Below, one piece after another: positions 53,764 through 62,319 of a stretch of 64,000 bases of DNA. Location: assembly GCF_018343775.1 (NCBI RefSeq), contig NZ_CP074349.1:3214001-3278000 (forward strand). The letters run 5' to 3'. This stretch comes from Pseudomonas cichorii (GTDB lineage: Bacteria > Pseudomonadota > Gammaproteobacteria > Pseudomonadales > Pseudomonadaceae). Within the stretch, counting starts at the first letter, position 1. Each line of letters starts with the position of its first letter. Under the pieces are notes generated by a model. That model did no database searches. It saw only the letters and a list, made by a program, of their open reading frames with translations, and had not been told where the DNA came from. The position numbers and the translations under genes were made by a program.

Positions 53764-53837
53764 TGGAGGCCGAGGTCGGAATCGAACCGGCGTAGGCGGA
53801 TTTGCAATCCGCAGCATAACCATTTTGCTACTCGGCC
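53764..53837 (-). tRNA. tRNA-Cys (anticodon GCA)
   Basis: 74 nt with encoded CCA. The acceptor stem GGCCGAG pairs with CTCGGCC, discriminator T; the anticodon loop in GGATTGCAAATCC gives GCA; the T arm has GGTTCGA. Its 3' end faces the integrase fragment, so it is a likely attachment site. Confidence 0.95.
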
Positions 53838-54039
53838 TCAGACGCCTGATGCTTATACAACCACATCAACCGTTTTGAACTCTTTGGATCAAGCCTTGGC
53901 TTCACCCTCAACCCATTGAATCTTAAGGGTTTTTTCTCGTTCCCGAATCAGGAATGGACGCAATTCTGGACTGGTTGACCGGGCATGTCAAGAACGAGAA
54001 TGAAATAATTCCATACACGTCCGGTCAACGAGTCAGACT

Positions 54040-55254
54040 TTACTCTTTGCTCAGGTCCACCAGTGGTTCCTTGCGGACTTCGGTTGCCCGGCCGCCCTGG
54101 ATGGTCTTGATCTGGCCCAGTGCGGTGTCGACTGCGCCTTTGTCTGCCAGCAGGCTGTAGCTGATCTGGAACTGGCGCTGTTCTTTCGGGGCGATGGTCG
54201 GCACGAGTTTCAGAGGGCGCTGGTAGCGGCGGTTGTAGGAGAAGCTGGTGCCTGGCTCAAGGCCGGTGACGTAGCCCTGGCCACGGGTGTCGGTGTTTTT
54301 CCACAAGGAGAACACAGGCAGTTGGTGGGTGTTGAAGCCCACCGCCACCCCGAGGCTGCCGACCTTGTTATGCAGCACGGTCAGGGTATCGCCCTTGGCG
54401 TCGCCGTAAGGCACTACGTTATAGACGGTTTCGTCGTAGTCTGGTGTAGGACCGCGGTAGGTTTGCCAATCAGGCAAGTCGCCTTTGGCCTTTTCGTTGA
54501 AGGGCGATACCTGCTGCACCGGTGCCTCGAAGCGTGCGCCCTCCTCCAGGAACGGCGTGCTGAAGTTGCTGTGGTACAGCGCCTGGTATTCCTTTGGATA
54601 GTCGCCGTTGTTGGTCAGGGTGTCGTTGAGGGTAAAGCGGGTGCTGCCCGGATCGGTGACCAGCTCGGTCTGGACCGAAAAATCGACTTTCTTGAACGCC
54701 TGCTCTTTCAGTTCACCCTTGAGGCGAATGGCATAAGGCGGCTTTTCGTCGATATGCAAAGTGACTTTGTTCGCCGGGATATTCGCCGCGCGGCCATGCA
54801 GGGTCAGCAGTTCGCCGTTGTCGATGCCCGGATGGCCAACCCATTCATAACCACAACGGGTCACCAGTTCGTTGAAACCTTCGAGCCAGCCCAACCCGCC
54901 GCGACCGTTCAGTTCGATAAAGGCCGGGTTGACGACCTCTTTCACCGGCGAGTCCCAGCCCATGCGTACATCACCGACCGAGGCTTGCAGCACGTTCATG
55001 CCGCGAGTGGGCACAACCGACAGCTTCATGGTGCCGTTGTCGATCTCGATGATGCTCACGCCTTCCTGACGACCGCCGTGGAGGGTGCGCATGGTGACGG
55101 AAAAGGGTTTGTCGGTCTTGATCCCGAGTTGGGCACTGGTGATCTGCTGGTTCTGGGCGGCCTTGTCGGTATCGAGCAGCACATAGTCCCAGGCGAAGGC
55201 GTTGGTAGCCGAGACAATGGCAGTGGCACCGAGAAGCCAGGCGAGCGATTTCAT
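54040..55254 (-). CDS. Exported aldose-1-epimerase-like protein (DUF4432)
   Basis: 404 aa with signal peptide ending NAFAWDY. The galactose-mutarotase-like beta-sandwich is suggested by VVPTRGMNVLQASVGDVRMG, GFNELVTRCGYEWVG, LTLHGRAANIPAN and YQALYHSNF, typical of DUF4432. A periplasmic sugar-binding or epimerase role is likely; the substrate is unknown. It is a single gene between tRNA-Cys and the FecI locus. Confidence 0.85.
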   Translation of the reverse strand: MKSLAWLLGATAIVSATNAFAWDYVLLDTDKAAQNQQITSAQLGIKTDKPFSVTMRTLHGGRQEGVSIIEIDNGTMKLSVVPTRGMNVLQASVGDVRMGWDSPVKEVVNPAFIELNGRGGLGWLEGFNELVTRCGYEWVGHPGIDNGELLTLHGRAANIPANKVTLHIDEKPPYAIRLKGELKEQAFKKVDFSVQTELVTDPGSTRFTLNDTLTNNGDYPKEYQALYHSNFSTPFLEEGARFEAPVQQVSPFNEKAKGDLPDWQTYRGPTPDYDETVYNVVPYGDAKGDTLTVLHNKVGSLGVAVGFNTHQLPVFSLWKNTDTRGQGYVTGLEPGTSFSYNRRYQRPLKLVPTIAPKEQRQFQISYSLLADKGAVDTALGQIKTIQGGRATEVRKEPLVDLSKE

Positions 55255-55485
55255 GGGGGTGGTCCTTATTGGAATTATGGGGACAACTGAAGTTGATTAA
55301 ACGATTCAGCGACCCATCAAGTCTAGTCAAAATCGCAGAATTCGTGAAAAGAGAATTATACGCCCATGCAGATTCGACCCTCTGATCAGAACCTCGACCA
55401 CAATTGAAAATACTTATCGTTCACGTTTAAACTGCGCGCTTTTCAGCGGGCGACACAACCGCTCTTCAGGTTCGAGATCACTGCA

Positions 55486-56004
55486 ATGAGCGATTCATCC
55501 GGCCATCTGTACACGTTTCTGGGGATTCGCCGGGAACTGGTCAGCTACGCGGCAAAGATCACGGGTGATCGCATGCAGGCCGAAGACATTGTTCAGGAGG
55601 CCTGGATTCGCTTCATTCCGCAGCAGGCCAGCGCCGAGCAGCCGGCAGCGTATCTGTATCGGATTGTGCGCAATCTGGCGCTGGACCTCATACGCAGCCG
55701 CAGCCGGGAGCTGGCGCATCAGGTCTCCCCTCCTGCCTGGCTGCTGCCGGCGCATATCAGTGATCCTGCCGAACTGTGCCAGCACAACATGACGCTGGAA
55801 CGTCTTTCCCGTGCCCTTGAAGCAATGCCTGAAAACAGTCGTCGGGCTCTTGAGATGCATCGCTTTGGCGGCTGCACCCTGGCCGAGATCGCCGGGCATC
55901 TGAACGTGTCCCTGACCACGGCCCATCGCCTGTTGCGTGATGCATTGGTGCGGCTGGCCCGTGAAGTGGACAACCCGGATGACGATAAGGATGTTTCCCT
56001 GTGA
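55486..56004 (+). CDS. ECF sigma factor, FecI-like
   Basis: 172 aa. Region 2 (AAKITGDRMQAEDIVQEAWIRF) and region 4 (RRALEMHRFGGCTLAEIAGH, LNVSLTTAHRLLRDALVRL) of an iron-starvation sigma factor. It overlaps the FecR-like gene by 4 bp. It should be released by the FecR/receptor relay when the siderophore binds and transcribe the receptor from the promoter at 56963. A weak Fur-like AT-rich stretch lies about 70 bp upstream, but it is not a convincing box. Confidence 0.92.
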   Translation: MSDSSGHLYTFLGIRRELVSYAAKITGDRMQAEDIVQEAWIRFIPQQASAEQPAAYLYRIVRNLALDLIRSRSRELAHQVSPPAWLLPAHISDPAELCQHNMTLERLSRALEAMPENSRRALEMHRFGGCTLAEIAGHLNVSLTTAHRLLRDALVRLAREVDNPDDDKDVSL

Positions 56005-56945
56005 GTCATGAGGACGATGCACTGGAACAGGCCGGTGACTGGCAGATACGCCTGCAGGAAGATCCTCAGGCCCGGGAAGCTTTCGAGCAGTGGTTGCAGG
56101 CCAGCCCTGAACACCGTGCAGCATGGCTCAAGATGGAAAAGCTCTGGGGCGCGCTGGGCGAATTGCCAGCCCTGGCAGTTGCGCCTGCCCCCCGCAGCCA
56201 ACCGCAGCCACAAGGCAAACCCGTAAAGCGCCGTATCTGGACCCGTCTGGCACTGGCAGCCGGGCTGGCGGCAGTTGCGGTTTTACTGGCGCCGCAAGCC
56301 AGCCTCACGCTGCGCGCCGACTATCACACCGGCGTTGGAGAAACCCGAACGGTCCAACTGGCGGACGGCTCCACAATCACCCTCAGCCCGCAGAGTGCAT
56401 TGCGCCTGATCGGTGGCGATGCCCGAAAGGTGGAATTGCTGCAAGGCCAGGCCTATTTCCAGATCGCCCCCGACCCGCAGAATCCGTTCACGGCCCAGGC
56501 CGGACAACTCTCGGTACGGGTATTGGGCACGGCTTTCGATCTGGACCTTCAGGCACACAGTGCCGAAGTCGCTCTGGAGCATGGCCAGGTCCAGGCCGAA
56601 AATGCTCAACCACCGCTCAGCGAACGCCTGATGCCCGGCCAGCGCCTGAAGTTCAGCTGGCCATCGGGCAAAGCCGAACACTCGCATGTCAATCCCACGG
56701 ACATTGGGTCATGGCGCAGCGGTTCGTTGTTCGTCGAAAACCAGACCGTGGCCGACATCGCTGAGCGGCTGCAACGCTATACCAGCGGCTGGATTGTGAT
56801 TGCCGACCCGGCCCTGAAGCAGCGGCGCATTACGGGCGTGTTCGACCTGAACCACCCGGATCGAGCCCTCAAGGCCCTGGCGCAATCGCTGGCGGTTGAA
56901 ACCCGGCAGGTGTCGCCGTGGGTGCATGTTTTGGGGAGTTTCTGA
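56001..56945 (+). CDS. FecR-like anti-sigma/sigma regulator
   Basis: 314 aa inner-membrane protein. N-terminal cytoplasmic part with WQIRLQEDPQAREAFEQWL and HRAAWLKMEKLWGALGEL, one transmembrane helix (LALAAGLAAVAVLLAP), and a periplasmic FecR domain (HTGVGETRTVQLADGSTITL, NPTDIGSWRSGSLFVENQ) with an STN-like C-terminus. It links the receptor signalling domain to the sigma factor. Overlaps the sigma gene by 4 bp. Confidence 0.92.
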   Translation: MSHEDDALEQAGDWQIRLQEDPQAREAFEQWLQASPEHRAAWLKMEKLWGALGELPALAVAPAPRSQPQPQGKPVKRRIWTRLALAAGLAAVAVLLAPQASLTLRADYHTGVGETRTVQLADGSTITLSPQSALRLIGGDARKVELLQGQAYFQIAPDPQNPFTAQAGQLSVRVLGTAFDLDLQAHSAEVALEHGQVQAENAQPPLSERLMPGQRLKFSWPSGKAEHSHVNPTDIGSWRSGSLFVENQTVADIAERLQRYTSGWIVIADPALKQRRITGVFDLNHPDRALKALAQSLAVETRQVSPWVHVLGSF

Positions 56946-56962
56946 TTTTTTATCTGAAAGAT

Positions 56963-56988
56963 GGAAAAAATCCCGGCGTCCTACGTCT
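56963..56988 (+). promoter_or_regulatory. FecI/FpvI-type promoter of the receptor gene
   Basis: GGAAA (56963-56967), 16-bp spacer, CGTCT (56984-56988). This fits promoters read by iron-starvation sigma factors in Pseudomonas. It lies 60 bp upstream of the receptor start and behind the FecR-like gene. Confidence 0.7.
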
Positions 56989-57048
56989 TTCATGACCAAC
57001 TTGAGAACTTATCTCAAATGCAATCAAGTCGTATGAAGGATTAAATCG

Positions 57049-59409
57049 ATGTCGCGCTTCCCTGCATTGCCGACACTGGCACTGGCCATCCTCCTGCCGA
57101 TGGACAACGTCCGGGCCACCGAAACGTCCGAGAACCTGCGCACGGCACGTTACAGCATCGCTGCACAACCGCTGGCCTCGGCACTGGCCCAGTTTGCCCG
57201 ACAGAACAACCTGCAACTGAGCTTCGATGCCGCACTGGCCCAAGGCAAGATAGCCCCGGCGGTGAACGGGCAGCTCAGTGAGCGTGAAGCGCTGGCCCGG
57301 CTGCTCCAGGCGTCGGGATTGAGCTGGTCGCTGACCGACGACCGTATCCTGTTGCTGTTCCCGCAACCTGCCAGCGGCTCGCTTGATCTGGCGCCGTCAC
57401 TCATCACCTCCAGCGCATTCACCGAACAGGCTGGCGGCCCGGTGCAAGGCTATCGGGCGACTCGCAGCGCGACCGGCAGCAAGACCGACACGGCCCTGCG
57501 CGACATGCCGCAGTCGATCCAGGTGGTGTCGCGCAAAGTGATAGAGGATCAACAGGCCAATAGTCTCGCCGACGCCCTGACCAACGTCAGCAGCGTGCAG
57601 CGCAGCAACTCCCATGGCGGTTCGTCCGAGAGCTTCGTGATCCGTGGTTTCAAAGCCACCAGCTATGCCGTGGACGGAATGCTGATCAACCCGCTGGCCT
57701 CACGGCCCGAGGCTTTGCGCGACCTGGCCAACGTCGAACGTGCCGAAGTGCTCAAGGGCCCGGCGTCGGTGCTTTATGGCCGGGGCAACCCTGGCGGCCT
57801 GATCAATCTGGTCACCCGCAAGCCCAGCTTCACGCCCGAAGCACAGGTCAAACTCCAGGCAGGCTCCTACGATTTCTACCGCCTGGAAGCCAATGCCAGT
57901 GGGCCGCTGGACGAAGCCAGGACCCTGGCCGGGCGCATGACGGTCGCCACACAGACCGAACGGGGTTTTCGGGACACCTTCCGCGACAGCAAACGCACCT
58001 ACCTGGCCCCGACCCTGCGCTGGGAGCCAACGGATACCACCCGGGTCGACGGTGGCATGGAGTATATCGATCAGACCAGCCCGTTCGACCGAGGCCTGAT
58101 TCCGGTCAACGGCAAGATCGATATGAGTGCCGACCGCTATCTGGGCGAACCCTGGGCGCGTGACAAGGCCAACAAGTTTTCGCTCTGGTATCGCGCCGAA
58201 CATGACGTCAATGACTGGCTGACCCTGCGCCAGATGACTCGCTGGGATCAGTCCCACAAGGATCGCTATGTCGTCGATCTACGCGGCCTGGGTCCGGATG
58301 GCCGCACCCTCGCCCGCCGCGCCACTGACGGCGAAGAGCGAATCAAGACTCTGGACATGCAGCTCGAGGCCATCGCCCGTTTCGCCACCGGCGGCCTGAA
58401 CCATACGGTGCTTGCCGGCTTCGAGTACATCGACGGCAAACGTCGCAGCCGCAGCGACCGCGCATCCCTGACTTCCATCGATATTTTCAATCCGGTCTAC
58501 GGCGCCACACCCAGCCCTTTTGCATTCAGTGAAAAGGCCAGTTTCGACCTGACCGCCTACAGCTTTTACCTGCAAGACCAGATTGATCTGAACGAACAAT
58601 GGAAGCTGATCCTCGGCGCCCGCTACGATGACACCCGCCAGCGAAACACCACAGTGGGCACCTCTGACATTACCCGCACCGACGTGGACCCCGGCAAGGT
58701 GTCGCCACGTATCGGCCTGGTTTATCAACCCACCGACTGGCTTGCGCTCTACACCAGTTACAGCACGTCATTCACCCCGCAGAGCGATATCCAGCGTAAC
58801 GGCAGCCTCCTGGACCCGGAAGAAGGTATTCAGTATGAAGTGGGCGCAAAATTCGATCTGATCCCGGACCGTCTGAGCGCTACCTTGTCAGCCTTCGAGA
58901 TCACCCGCCAGAACGTTGCCGCTACAGACCCCGAAGACGACAACTATTCAGTGCAGACCGGTGAGCAGCGCGTACGTGGTGTCGAACTGGACGTCAGTGG
59001 CACGCCGCTGGAAGGCTGGGAGATCATCGGCAATATCAGCGCGCTGAATGCTGAAGTGACCAAGGACACCACCATCCAGGTCGGCAACACGCTTGAAGGC
59101 GTGCCGACCCTGAGTGGTTCGCTGTGGTCCAGTTATCAGTTGCAGGAAGGTGCGTTGAGAGGGCTGGGCTTTGGTGCCGGGGTGATCGCTGTCGGCGAGC
59201 GTCAGGGTGATATCGACAATACCTATGACGTGGGCGGCTATGCCCGGATCGACGCCAGTCTGTTCTACGACATTGATGAAAACATCCGGGTATCACTCAA
59301 TGGCCGCAATCTGACCGACCGCAAATATATCGAAACCGTTGCCAGTACCGATGGTAACTATGCTGGTGCACCGGCATCGGTGGTCGCGACCTTGAGTGCC
59401 AGGTTCTAG
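57049..59409 (+). CDS. TonB-dependent siderophore receptor with STN domain
   Basis: 786 aa outer-membrane transducer. Signal peptide ending NVRATE; STN signalling domain at about 30-105 (YSIAAQPLASALAQFARQNN, ALARLLQASGLSW); plug with DTALRDMPQSIQVVSRKVI, SFVIRGFKATSYAVDG and VLYGRGNPGGLINLVTRKP; 22-strand barrel ending VVATLSARF. The STN domain and the upstream FecI/FecR genes mean it signals its own expression. The plug resembles receptors for hydroxamate siderophores (FhuE/FoxA/FiuA type), but the ligand is not certain. Confidence 0.93.
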   Translation: MSRFPALPTLALAILLPMDNVRATETSENLRTARYSIAAQPLASALAQFARQNNLQLSFDAALAQGKIAPAVNGQLSEREALARLLQASGLSWSLTDDRILLLFPQPASGSLDLAPSLITSSAFTEQAGGPVQGYRATRSATGSKTDTALRDMPQSIQVVSRKVIEDQQANSLADALTNVSSVQRSNSHGGSSESFVIRGFKATSYAVDGMLINPLASRPEALRDLANVERAEVLKGPASVLYGRGNPGGLINLVTRKPSFTPEAQVKLQAGSYDFYRLEANASGPLDEARTLAGRMTVATQTERGFRDTFRDSKRTYLAPTLRWEPTDTTRVDGGMEYIDQTSPFDRGLIPVNGKIDMSADRYLGEPWARDKANKFSLWYRAEHDVNDWLTLRQMTRWDQSHKDRYVVDLRGLGPDGRTLARRATDGEERIKTLDMQLEAIARFATGGLNHTVLAGFEYIDGKRRSRSDRASLTSIDIFNPVYGATPSPFAFSEKASFDLTAYSFYLQDQIDLNEQWKLILGARYDDTRQRNTTVGTSDITRTDVDPGKVSPRIGLVYQPTDWLALYTSYSTSFTPQSDIQRNGSLLDPEEGIQYEVGAKFDLIPDRLSATLSAFEITRQNVAATDPEDDNYSVQTGEQRVRGVELDVSGTPLEGWEIIGNISALNAEVTKDTTIQVGNTLEGVPTLSGSLWSSYQLQEGALRGLGFGAGVIAVGERQGDIDNTYDVGGYARIDASLFYDIDENIRVSLNGRNLTDRKYIETVASTDGNYAGAPASVVATLSARF

Positions 59410-59428
59410 GGCGACATCTCTCAGCCCT

Positions 59429-59480
59429 TCGCGAATGAGTTCACTCCTACAGATTGTGTAGGAGCGAATTCATTCGCGAG
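59429..59480. repeat. Paired REP element
   Basis: TCGCGAATGAGTTCACTCC-TACA and TGTA-GGAGCGAATTCATTCGCGA face each other around GATTG. Same family as 8294-8370. It follows the receptor gene and may stabilise its mRNA end. Confidence 0.8.
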
Positions 59481-59575
59481 ACTCACTACAAGCTGGAACT
59501 TTGACTCGCGCAGGCCCTGTCGCTGGTATGATCCGCTTTTCGCCCTGCACCGCTGAAATCGTTTAAGGACCCTTA

Positions 59576-60862
59576 ATGGCCAGCCATCCGCAACGTGTCG
59601 CCATCGTCATCCCGGCAAGATACGCATCCACCCGCCTCCCCGGTAAACCGCTTGCCGACATCGCGGGCAAACCCATGGTGCAGCATGTGTATGAGCGCGC
59701 TCTGGAAGCCGCCATTGCCGATACAGTGGTGATTGCCACCGACGACCAGCGTGTGGCCGACGCGGCGCGCAGCTTTGGCGCGGCCTGTGTGATGACATCC
59801 CCTGACCATCCTTCGGGCACTGATCGCCTGGCCGAAGTCATGAGTCAGGTCGACGCCGATATCTACGTCAACCTGCAAGGCGACGAGCCTCTGGTAAGGC
59901 CTGCGGATATTGTCACACTGGTGAAGGGCATGCTCGCCGATGCGTCCGTGCAGGTCGGCACGCTCTGCCATCCGATAGACTCGGCCGAAGCAGGCAACCC
60001 CAATACCGTCAAAGTGGTCCTGGCCGCCAACGGCAATGCGCTGTATTTCAGCCGCTCGCCAATTCCTTACCCCCGCGAAGCTGAAACCGCCACCTACCTC
60101 AAGCATGTCGGAGTCTATGCCTACCGTCGCGAGGTGCTGACCAGCTACTCCGGCTTGTCCCAGCCAATGATCGAACACGCGGAAAAACTGGAACAACTGC
60201 GCCTGCTGACCGCCGGTTACTGCATTCGTGCCTGGGTGGTGGAGCCCACCGGCCCTGGCGTCGATACCCCTGAATGCCTGGAGAAAGTCCGCGCCCTGAT
60301 CGAAGGCCGTTCACTGCCAGGCCTACCTGCGCTGGCCGATATTCGTCTGGTAATTACCGATGTCGACGGCGTACTGACCGATGGCGGTATTTTCTACGAC
60401 GCCACCGGCGAATGCCTGAAACGCTTCCACGTGCGCGACGGCATGGGTATGCGCATGCTGGAAGAAAACGGCGTACGCGTGGCCGTGTTGTCGGGCCGCG
60501 ACTCGGCTACTTTGCGCAAACGCGTGGCTGATCTGGGCGTCGAGCTTTGCCAGTTCGGTATCAAGGATAAAAAGGCAGCCTGCGAGCAGTTGATGGCTGC
60601 CGCAGGCGTTACTGCCGGGCAAACAGCCTGTATCGGTGATGATTCCATTGACCTGCCAGCCTTTGCTGCCTGCGGCCTGTCGTTCGCCGTGGCCGATGCA
60701 CCGATATACGTGCAGCAGCAAGCCACCCATGTGCTGCAACGCGCAGGTGGCACCGGTGCATTCCGTGAGGTTTCCGACTCCATTCTGATTGCTCAGGGCA
60801 AAGCCGATGTGCTGGGCTCAGCCGCCGGTTATGCGTCGGTCATGGCAAAGATGGCCCAGTAA
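59576..60862 (+). CDS. Fused KdsB-KdsC: CMP-Kdo synthetase and Kdo-8-P phosphatase
   Basis: 428 aa. Residues 1 to about 245 are a CMP-Kdo synthetase (VIPARYASTRLPGKPLADIA, YVNLQGDEPLVRP, AEKLEQLRLL). From about 253 a HAD phosphatase of the KdsC/YrbI type follows (LVITDVDGVLTDGGIFYD with the two catalytic Asp, VLSGRDSATL, GDDSIDLPAF). One protein would thus dephosphorylate Kdo-8-P and activate Kdo with CTP. Pseudomonas normally has separate kdsB and kdsC, so this may be an extra copy for another Kdo-containing polymer. TAAGGA precedes the start. No sugar-transfer genes are adjacent. Confidence 0.88.
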   Translation: MASHPQRVAIVIPARYASTRLPGKPLADIAGKPMVQHVYERALEAAIADTVVIATDDQRVADAARSFGAACVMTSPDHPSGTDRLAEVMSQVDADIYVNLQGDEPLVRPADIVTLVKGMLADASVQVGTLCHPIDSAEAGNPNTVKVVLAANGNALYFSRSPIPYPREAETATYLKHVGVYAYRREVLTSYSGLSQPMIEHAEKLEQLRLLTAGYCIRAWVVEPTGPGVDTPECLEKVRALIEGRSLPGLPALADIRLVITDVDGVLTDGGIFYDATGECLKRFHVRDGMGMRMLEENGVRVAVLSGRDSATLRKRVADLGVELCQFGIKDKKAACEQLMAAAGVTAGQTACIGDDSIDLPAFAACGLSFAVADAPIYVQQQATHVLQRAGGTGAFREVSDSILIAQGKADVLGSAAGYASVMAKMAQ

Positions 60863-60868
60863 AACCTG

Positions 60869-60901
60869 AGGCTCCCGACCTCCAGCGGCTCGGGAGCCTT
60901 T
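60869..60901 (+). terminator. Intrinsic terminator after kdsB-kdsC
   Basis: AGGCTCCCGA and TCGGGAGCCT, a perfect 10-bp stem with an 11-nt loop and a short T-run. Confidence 0.75.
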
Positions 60902-60994
60902 ACATCCGCATCACCATTTCCCTTTCTGCATGGAACAACTCCCGCACAACGGCCACTCAGGTTCAAACGAACCTAAGACCGCGGGAGAGAATTC

Positions 60995-62173
60995 ATGGGC
61001 ATTCAGTCCGCCAGGGCTTTCAAATACGTACAAGAGTTTTCATGCATTGCCGAGCGTTGCGAAGACAACTGCTGCAAGGGTAACTGGCGCATTGCGGTCA
61101 GCAATCGTAGCCATGACCTGTACAGCCGGGAGTTTCCCGAACTCTTGAATCTGATCGTCAAGGACGATTCGGGCTACCAGATGGACAAGACGGGTGGCCA
61201 GTGCGGCGCGCTGCAAGGCGGACGTTGCCAGATCCATGCCCAGCAGGGTGAAGCAGTTCTCACCGATACTTGTGCCAACTACCCTCGCATGTATCGCCGT
61301 ATCAATAACTCGTTGGTGAAGTCCGCAACCATGAGCTGCCCCGAAGTTGCCCGTATCGGACTGTTTGGCGAAGCGCCGTTCCAGATCGAAGAAGGTCCGC
61401 AGGACGACCATCATCTCTACGCCGCCGCCAATCAGGAATTCCCCGGTATCGATCAGGCCCAGTGGCGTTCGGTGGTGGAGTCTCTGCTGCAAATCACCCT
61501 GTCGAAGAAACTGCCGGTTGGCCAGGTATTGCTGCGCCTGTACGACATTTCTGCGCAACTTTCGGAACTGCCACATGCCCGTTGGGTCGAGGAAATCCCG
61601 CTGCTGGCCGACAACACCAGCAACCTTCAGGAAGATACCAGCGAGCCGATTCTTGCCGACCCTTTGCTGATCGTGCTGATCAATGTCTTGAACTCGCCGG
61701 GCGCCCCCTCCTCCTTGCGCCAGCAGATACTCACCTCTTCACTCATCGTGCCCGGCGAAACCCCGGCACAGGCGCAATGGACCCTGCGCAGCGAATATCG
61801 CCACCTGTATACGGAAAAACTGCAACACAGCCTGGATCTGATCCTGAAGCGTTTCATTGCGGCCGAAATGACCCGCACCGGTTTCCCGTTCATCTCCAAC
61901 ACCAGTGCCGGGCAGGATTACGGCCTGAGCCTGACCGAGTGGGCCACCACCCTGGCGATCCGCACCCTGACCCTGCGCAACCTGCTAATCGCGCATTGCG
62001 ATGTAACCAACCAGTTGGCGCCGGACAAACAGCAGACCGTGGACCTTGTCTACCGCTTCTGCCGGGCTGCCAGCCATAACGCAGTGACCGCCGCCGAACG
62101 GACCTTGCGCAACGCAATCACCGACAAAGGCCTTGCCTACCTGAAGACGCTGATCAATCAAGTGAATGCCTGA
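60995..62173 (+). CDS. FliB-family lysine N-methylase
   Basis: 392 aa, cytoplasmic. The N-terminal cysteine motif FSCIAERCEDNCCKGNWRI and GGQCGALQGGRCQIHAQQG and TCANYPR are those of FliB, which methylates lysines of flagellin in Salmonella and holds an Fe-S cluster or metal through these cysteines. No flagellin gene is near, so the target is uncertain. GGGAGAG precedes the ATG. A terminator separates it from the upstream gene, so it is a single-gene unit. Confidence 0.85.
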   Translation: MGIQSARAFKYVQEFSCIAERCEDNCCKGNWRIAVSNRSHDLYSREFPELLNLIVKDDSGYQMDKTGGQCGALQGGRCQIHAQQGEAVLTDTCANYPRMYRRINNSLVKSATMSCPEVARIGLFGEAPFQIEEGPQDDHHLYAAANQEFPGIDQAQWRSVVESLLQITLSKKLPVGQVLLRLYDISAQLSELPHARWVEEIPLLADNTSNLQEDTSEPILADPLLIVLINVLNSPGAPSSLRQQILTSSLIVPGETPAQAQWTLRSEYRHLYTEKLQHSLDLILKRFIAAEMTRTGFPFISNTSAGQDYGLSLTEWATTLAIRTLTLRNLLIAHCDVTNQLAPDKQQTVDLVYRFCRAASHNAVTAAERTLRNAITDKGLAYLKTLINQVNA

Positions 62174-62192
62174 CGGTATCCGCGTCCCCCTT

Positions 62193-62221
62193 CCTGAGCC
62201 CTGCGTCGAGCAGGGCTCAGG
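62193..62221 (+). terminator. Hairpin after the fliB-like gene
   Basis: CCTGAGCCCTGC and GCAGGGCTCAGG, a perfect 12-bp stem around GTCGA. The T-run is missing, so it may work by another mechanism. Confidence 0.6.
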
Positions 62222-62319
62222 CATCAAAGAATACTGTACACAGCGTTTCATAGATCCAGATCAATAAACCCGGCAGGCAAGGCGATTACCGTTCGCGACT
62301 TTTTGCGACCGACACCGCC

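Noticed and set aside
55395..55430. Fur box upstream of the FecI-like gene
   Set aside because: The stretch GAAAATACTTATCGTTC matches only part of the consensus and has no good dyad, unlike the site at 34586.
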